Below, piece after piece: positions 59,353 to 64,000 of a stretch of DNA of 64,000 bases. This stretch comes from Adenanthera pavonina. Taxonomy: Eukaryota; Streptophyta; Magnoliopsida; Fabales; Fabaceae. The stretch covers positions 23,913,501 through 23,977,500 of the forward strand of contig JAIVEN010000015.1 of NCBI GenBank assembly GCA_026686845.1, given 5' to 3'. A model generated the notes under the pieces. The model saw only the letters and a program-made list of their open reading frames with translations. It was not told the DNA's origin and did no database searches. Position numbers and translations under genes: made by a program. Within the stretch, counting starts at the first letter, position 1. Each line of letters begins with the position of its first letter.

Positions 59353-60511
59353 TAGATAGTGTGTTTTGTTTTCTTGTGGCATAATATTTGGATCTTCTTT
59401 TCTTTTTTTTGTTTTAATTTCAAAATTAATAGATTTCATTAGATAATTTTGTGGCAAATATATTCCATGTAATGCACTATAAGAGAAGAGGAGGCAAATT
59501 TATTGATGCCAAGTTGCTCAGAATTTGTTGAGATTGTTTCTCGATGTGGAAACCTTGGTTTAAAAACAATATCTTTAAAAAGGATAAAAACAAAAATTTT
59601 CATAAAAATGGACAATTAAAAAGAAAGAGAGAATAATAATATATGAGGTACCAACTTAAATTGGCACGAGTAATAGAGATTTTTATTCCTCAAACAAATA
59701 GTTAAGGTTCAATTATGACCATTTGTATATTTAACAAATTTGGTTATGAGTAATTTGCTTTTTATTCTTAGTATTTCAAGAGAAATTAATCTTTTTTACT
59801 TTAAAGAATACTACTAAATCATGGCCAAAGAAAGGGGGGAAAAAAGATAAAAAAAAAAAAAAGTAATAGAAGAGGTACTCTGCGGCCTCCTCTTCAGTAA
59901 GAAAAAGCAGTTACCTACGTAACATCATGAGAATTAGTGCTCGGTACAATTAAAATATAAAAAGAGCAGCATTTAAACCTTACATATTCTTGGTGATAAA
60001 AAGAAAGAAAGAAACATTTTCTTAACCCCTCCTTCCAAGATTTCCCCCTGGAAAGCGGCATAATTCTTGATGTGCAGAGGGGATAGTCATTTTAGCAATA
60101 TGTTGGTAGCATGTGTCCTTTCTCCTCGCTGTCTCTTGTGGCCTTTTCTGTTGGAACTCTTGCATATTTGATTTTCTCTCAAGTAAATGACAAAAATAAT
60201 GTTCGAAGTCAGAAATGTCATACCCAATATCAAAAAATTGTCAACCAAAAAAAAAATGATTGCATGGGTTTGATTTATTTCATCTGGAGGGAAATTTGGA
60301 CAAGATTAATTTGTAATGAGGTAAGCCAGCCTTTCCTTTTAATTTGTAATTAGCCTGGCCAACGTGGAGATAATTCAAATTGAAAATAACATAATACTGT
60401 CAATCTCAATTGCAAATAAATTAATCTCATCAAAGTCTAATAATATTCTTTGTCATCACACACCACATTCTGTAAATTCAACATAATATGGAGAAACTAC
60501 TCCACCTTCCA
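59353..60511. other. Intergenic DNA between the RING-CH and UGT genes
   Basis: AT-rich with poly(A) runs near 59850. No gene, element ends or RNA recognised. The last 100 bases before 60512 are the 3' flank of the minus-strand UGT gene. Confidence 0.6.
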
Positions 60512-63143
60512 TCACTTTCTCCCCTCTTGGTCTTGGGATGTACTACTATATGACAAGATGTGACTGATCAGGCCATCCAGGGAACAGTGTGACGAGCCTC
60601 CATGTTTTAGACACACACTTGCTTTTTCCTTCAACTCCAACGCTCTCTCCCTAATAGCCTTCCCTTCATCGTCCACCATTATTTTTCTAATGGCCTTCTC
60701 CACCTCTCCTCTCTCAACCTGCTTCTGTAACTGAACCCCAACCTGCCAAACATCACTCACATACTTGGCATTCACCTTTTGGTCCGCAAAACATGGCATA
60801 CAAATCATGGGAACCCCCTCACATATACTCTCCAAGGTTGAGTTCCAACCATTATGCGTCCAAAATGCTCCCACCGCTGGGTGACCCAACACTTGCTCCT
60901 GTGGCGCCCATTTCACTATGTGGCCTCTTCCTCCCAAACTCTCCATAAACCCATCCGGCAACGGTTCGAGCCATTCAGAGCCGGGGACGAGTCCCGGTCG
61001 AACCACCCACAGGAATGGCTGCTTGCTGTTGGCTAAACCCCAAGCCATCTCCACCAGCTCCTCCTTGGTTATTGCAGCAATACTCCCAAAGCTCACATAA
61101 ACAACCGAGTAGGGTTCTTTTGAGTCTAACCAGGGGATGCAACTTTCATCTGGGGTCAGCAAGACGCTATGAGACATTGAGCCTAATGTTGAGTGTTTGT
61201 GAAAGGGGCCAATTGGGAAGAGGGGTATGGAAAATTCAGGCCTGAGTTTAGCCAATGCGTACGATTCCAACTCTTCAAATGTGTTCCAGATCACTCCTGA
61301 CGACGACTTGCATACGGCCACCATGTGACCAACGTAGTCATGGAATGCCTCTGGATCTCGTGTCTCAATCCTTGGAAGGTCTTTCACTCTGAGTGGAGGC
61401 AGCTCTACCACGGGTTCTTCCCCTCTAGACTCTGCTTACTCAACACAAACACGATTTGGATTTGGAATCCCCTCAAAACACATTTGAATTGCAATTTCAG
61501 ACACACATTAATGATGTTAAAACTGTTTGGGCAATCTAACGGTTTACCAGCGTATATATAATTTTAATTTTATTAGTCAATATTAGTGTATGCATTCAGT
61601 AGTCCTTAAAAATAATAAATTACTTACATAATAATAGTCATTTTATTTATGGAGTAAAATGAAACAACAACGACAAGAAATGAATAGAGTACTGTTTACA
61701 ATCAGAGGAAAAACGTGATGAACTACCCATCCACAAGATGAGAAGAACGCAGCTCCAACCGCCCTTTCTTTCCCCGCGAGAAGGGAAGGGATTTGAGGAA
61801 AATTTTGGTTCTTGTCTGATTGCAAAAGAAGTACCATTTATGAAAATTTCTCTTTGTAAGACCCTTTTCCTGTCAAAATCCATCAATTTTTCTTACCTCT
61901 TCGATTAGACGAAGGAAAAATGGGAAAAAATTTGAAAAAGAAATCTATTACCTAGATTTTTCTTAATTCTTTTTTTAATATTCCCCTCTCTTTATCCTTA
62001 TTTTTCTATCATTTCAAATAAAGTCTTTCTTAATATCCAAGAGTTAGGAATAAACTTAGATTTCAATTATTCCTTTATTACTTATTATAAGTTATTTTTT
62101 ATTATATTACATACAGAAAAAAATAATTAAAAATAATTTAAATTCTTAAATTTTATAAAATTTATCATATTTTTTTAATATTAACTTTATTAAAATATAA
62201 TTTATTTTAATTATATCTTTCTTATTTTCTTCTCACCAAACCTCTTAATACCCAAATATAAAAAATACTATTTAATACTCAAAAATAGTTTATATTTTGC
62301 TTATCTTAGTTCTTCTATATGTATTATATGTATTAGGTGTTAATAAAAATGATATTGTAGCAATCACTGTGCATTTAGTTTAACTGACAAACATTTGTAA
62401 CTGCTTAACAATAGTTCATGCGATGAGGCGTTTAATATTTGGTAGCATGCCCGAAAAGATTTGGATTAGTATTGTTGGATAAAATTCATTGACCCAACGA
62501 GAAATAAAACAGGGCGAACTGGAATTGCAAGAGACCCAAATGTATATTTGTAGCAATCTGGGTAATAAAGATCAGATAGCATGAAGATGGATTCCACCCA
62601 AGAAATAGGGATAATTAAATTAATTACGATAGATGAAAGGAGGAAGGAGAACACACCTTGAACAGGAAGGTAACCTCTGTCTCTCAAAAGGGGAAACAAA
62701 GAGAAGACGAGAAAGGAAGTAGCGCCGCCGGTGCGCAAGACAAGGCAAGGGAGACGGAGAGAGTCACAAACAGATCGAGTGAAATGGAGGGCGGCGTCGG
62801 CGATCAAGCAAGCAAGAGGGTCGCGAGAGGCATCGGATAGCAAATCAGCGAGGCAGCGAGTGAGAGGAGGTGCGCATCTGAGGTTGATGAGGTGGGTGAG
62901 GTGGAGCGGGTCGGAGGTGAAGGCTTCGGATTCGGATAATCCGTCGGCGATGGGAAGGAAGGTGAAGTGAGGGTGGGCAGAAGGGTTGGGAGAGTTGAAG
63001 AGGGTGTGGATGATGATGATGGAGAAGCCGTTGGAGTAGAGGATGTCGGCGAGTTCAAGTATGGGCGTTATGTGGCCTTGTAATGGCGAAGGTATCAGTG
63101 CCAAGGACCGGCCTTTCCTCTCTCGCTCCATTCCTTCCTCCAT
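60512..63143 (-). CDS. UGT76-like: UDP-glycosyltransferase, UGT76-like (complement join 60512..61431, 62657..63143)
   Basis: Predicted 468 residues, two exons with GT/AG borders (TTCAAG/GTGTGT and AAGCAG/AGTCTA), splitting codon 163. A cytosolic family-1 enzyme that moves a sugar, usually glucose, from UDP-sugar to a small acceptor. The catalytic base is His24 in SPLQGHITPILELAD, with its Asp partner at 116 (CLIADAALHF). The PSPG donor box spans 337-380, from WAPQEQVLGHPAV through HNGWNSTLESICEGVPM to ADQ. The final Gln of the box favours UDP-glucose. UGT76 enzymes act on cytokinins, terpenoids or acids among others; the acceptor cannot be told. The length is normal and no lesion is seen. The start chosen gives a MERERKGRSLALIP leader, slightly longer than usual. 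Confidence 0.93.
61432..62656 (-). other. Intron of the UGT gene (1,225 bp)
   Basis: The borders are given by the protein alignment at VQ/E-SRGEEPV. AT-rich, no embedded gene recognised. The single intron at this place is common to UGT76-type genes. Confidence 0.88.
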
Positions 63144-63479
63144 GCTCGCCCTCTCCTGTACTGTGCTGTCTTACCAAAAGAAGTAAATAAATAAAAAGAG
63201 AACCTCTGTTTTTTGTGTATGTACATGAATCTGCTGAAATTTCTTCCTCCTACATTTTTCAAAGGCCGAGTGCAAATTGGATTTGTCTTCCACCACCGCA
63301 CAGTGTTTGGAAAGTCTTATCCATAACCATGATGAGGATAATTGCTTATACTAAAACTGATTTATTTTTGGATAATTTTAAATCTCTGAATTTAAGAAAA
63401 AAATATATTTAGATTTTAAGAGTTTAATGTTTATTTGGATTCATTATTTAAGCATTTACGCAGCAAAAAAAAGTGATTA
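63144..63479 (-). promoter_or_regulatory. Upstream region of the UGT gene
   Basis: The first 340 bases upstream of the start codon, before the fold-back element. A TATA-like stretch (TATTTATTTA, minus strand, near 63185-63195) lies about 45 bases upstream of the ATG, which would make the leader very short. No other motif is claimed. Confidence 0.35.
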
Positions 63480-63945
63480 TGCTACCAGTTTTCAAACGCA
63501 GTCCAAATCAAAATAATCACTTATGGTTATTTAAGTGATTATTTCCATAAGTTACTTTTTTCTACTTATGATAATCATTTATCCTCTCATGATCATATAT
63601 TTCACTTTTTTTTCTTATTATTTACCCAATAATCACTTAAACTCCTAAAATTCATACATAATTCTTTTTCTCAAAATCACTTATGAGGTAAAAATATTCA
63701 AACACAAATTACTTTTGATATAAGCACTTATCCTCATAATTTATTATGGATAAGTAATTATCCTCATAATCACTTATATATAAACTAATCCAAATACACC
63801 CTAAGTGATTATTGGGTGAATAATAAGGAGAAAAAATAAAATAGGTAATTATTGGATGATAAGTGATTATCATAAGCTGAAAAAATTAACTTCTCCTATA
63901 ATATTTATTTAAGGTATAAGTACTTATTGAAAATACCAGAATAAG
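63480..63945. mobile_element. Fold-back MITE upstream of the UGT gene
   Basis: Long imperfect inverted arms: 63549-63586 (AAGTTAC...CTTATGATAATCATTTATC) pairs with 63858-63892, and 63601-63640 (TTATTTACCCAATAATCACTTA) pairs with 63803-63845. The pairing weakens outward to about 63480 and 63945. The repeated word is AAGTGATTAT/ATAATCACTT. No coding sequence is present. The superfamily is unknown because the borders and duplication are unclear. Confidence 0.65.
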
Positions 63946-64000
63946 CTATTATTACCTTCCTTAATCTATTATGATAGCTATTATTAACATAAGTACCAAT

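Noticed and set aside
62466..62656. A 225-residue UGT form ending at 62466
   Set aside because: It is read-through into the intron. A good GT donor at 62656 and an AG acceptor at 61432 restore the frame and the PSPG-containing exon.
50363..63143. A biosynthetic gene cluster of MYB, RING-CH and UGT
   Set aside because: Only one biosynthetic enzyme is present, the families are common, and neither co-regulatory motifs nor duplicated enzymes are visible.

Overview
This is plant nuclear DNA, most likely from a eudicot. The evidence is a spliced R2R3-MYB gene of the MYB1/25/109 type, a plant RING-CH gene, a family-1 glycosyltransferase gene with a PSPG box, and dense Ty1/copia, RTE-LINE, CACTA, hAT and MITE sequence. 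I cannot name the species. No bacterial or organellar genes, tRNA, rRNA or CRISPR arrays were seen.

Region 1 (1-50 kb) is a transposon graveyard. From left to right it holds: element A, a Ty1/copia element running off the left edge, with its gag split by a 1.7 kb solo LTR (X1, duplication ATTTC); a CACTA element (6177-11694, minus strand) whose transposase gene was hit by A; and then one nested stack at 13288-43553. The base of the stack is solo LTR X2 (duplication GACTT). Inside X2 sits solo LTR D (duplication ATATG). D holds copia element C (duplication AAAAG), and one LTR of C holds complete copia element B (duplication CAAGT). X2 also holds an RTE LINE (duplication GACTAACTA), and that LINE holds solo LTR E (duplication ATATC). 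Matching duplications flank every layer, so the order of insertion can be read directly. To the right lie a Ty3/gypsy gag relic (43.6-44.5 kb), a small copia LTR with an RNase H relic (45.7-46.45 kb), and about 3.5 kb of featureless AT-rich DNA.

A, B, C, D and E are one copia family: SIRE/Maximus-like pol, LTRs of 1.5-1.7 kb, initiator-Met tRNA primer site. B and C carry gag with zinc knuckles, protease, integrase, reverse transcriptase and RNase H. They then have about 1 kb of motif-rich spacer and an extra basic, proline-rich ORF before the 3' LTR. Every copy is disabled by stops, frameshifts or deletions.

Region 2 (50-64 kb) is a gene island: MYB (plus strand, two exons), a RING-CH gene with a damaged first exon (plus strand, a hAT element in its intron), and a UGT76-like gene (minus strand, two exons). 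MITE-like elements lie between and upstream. The three genes look like ordinary neighbours, not an operon or a pathway cluster.
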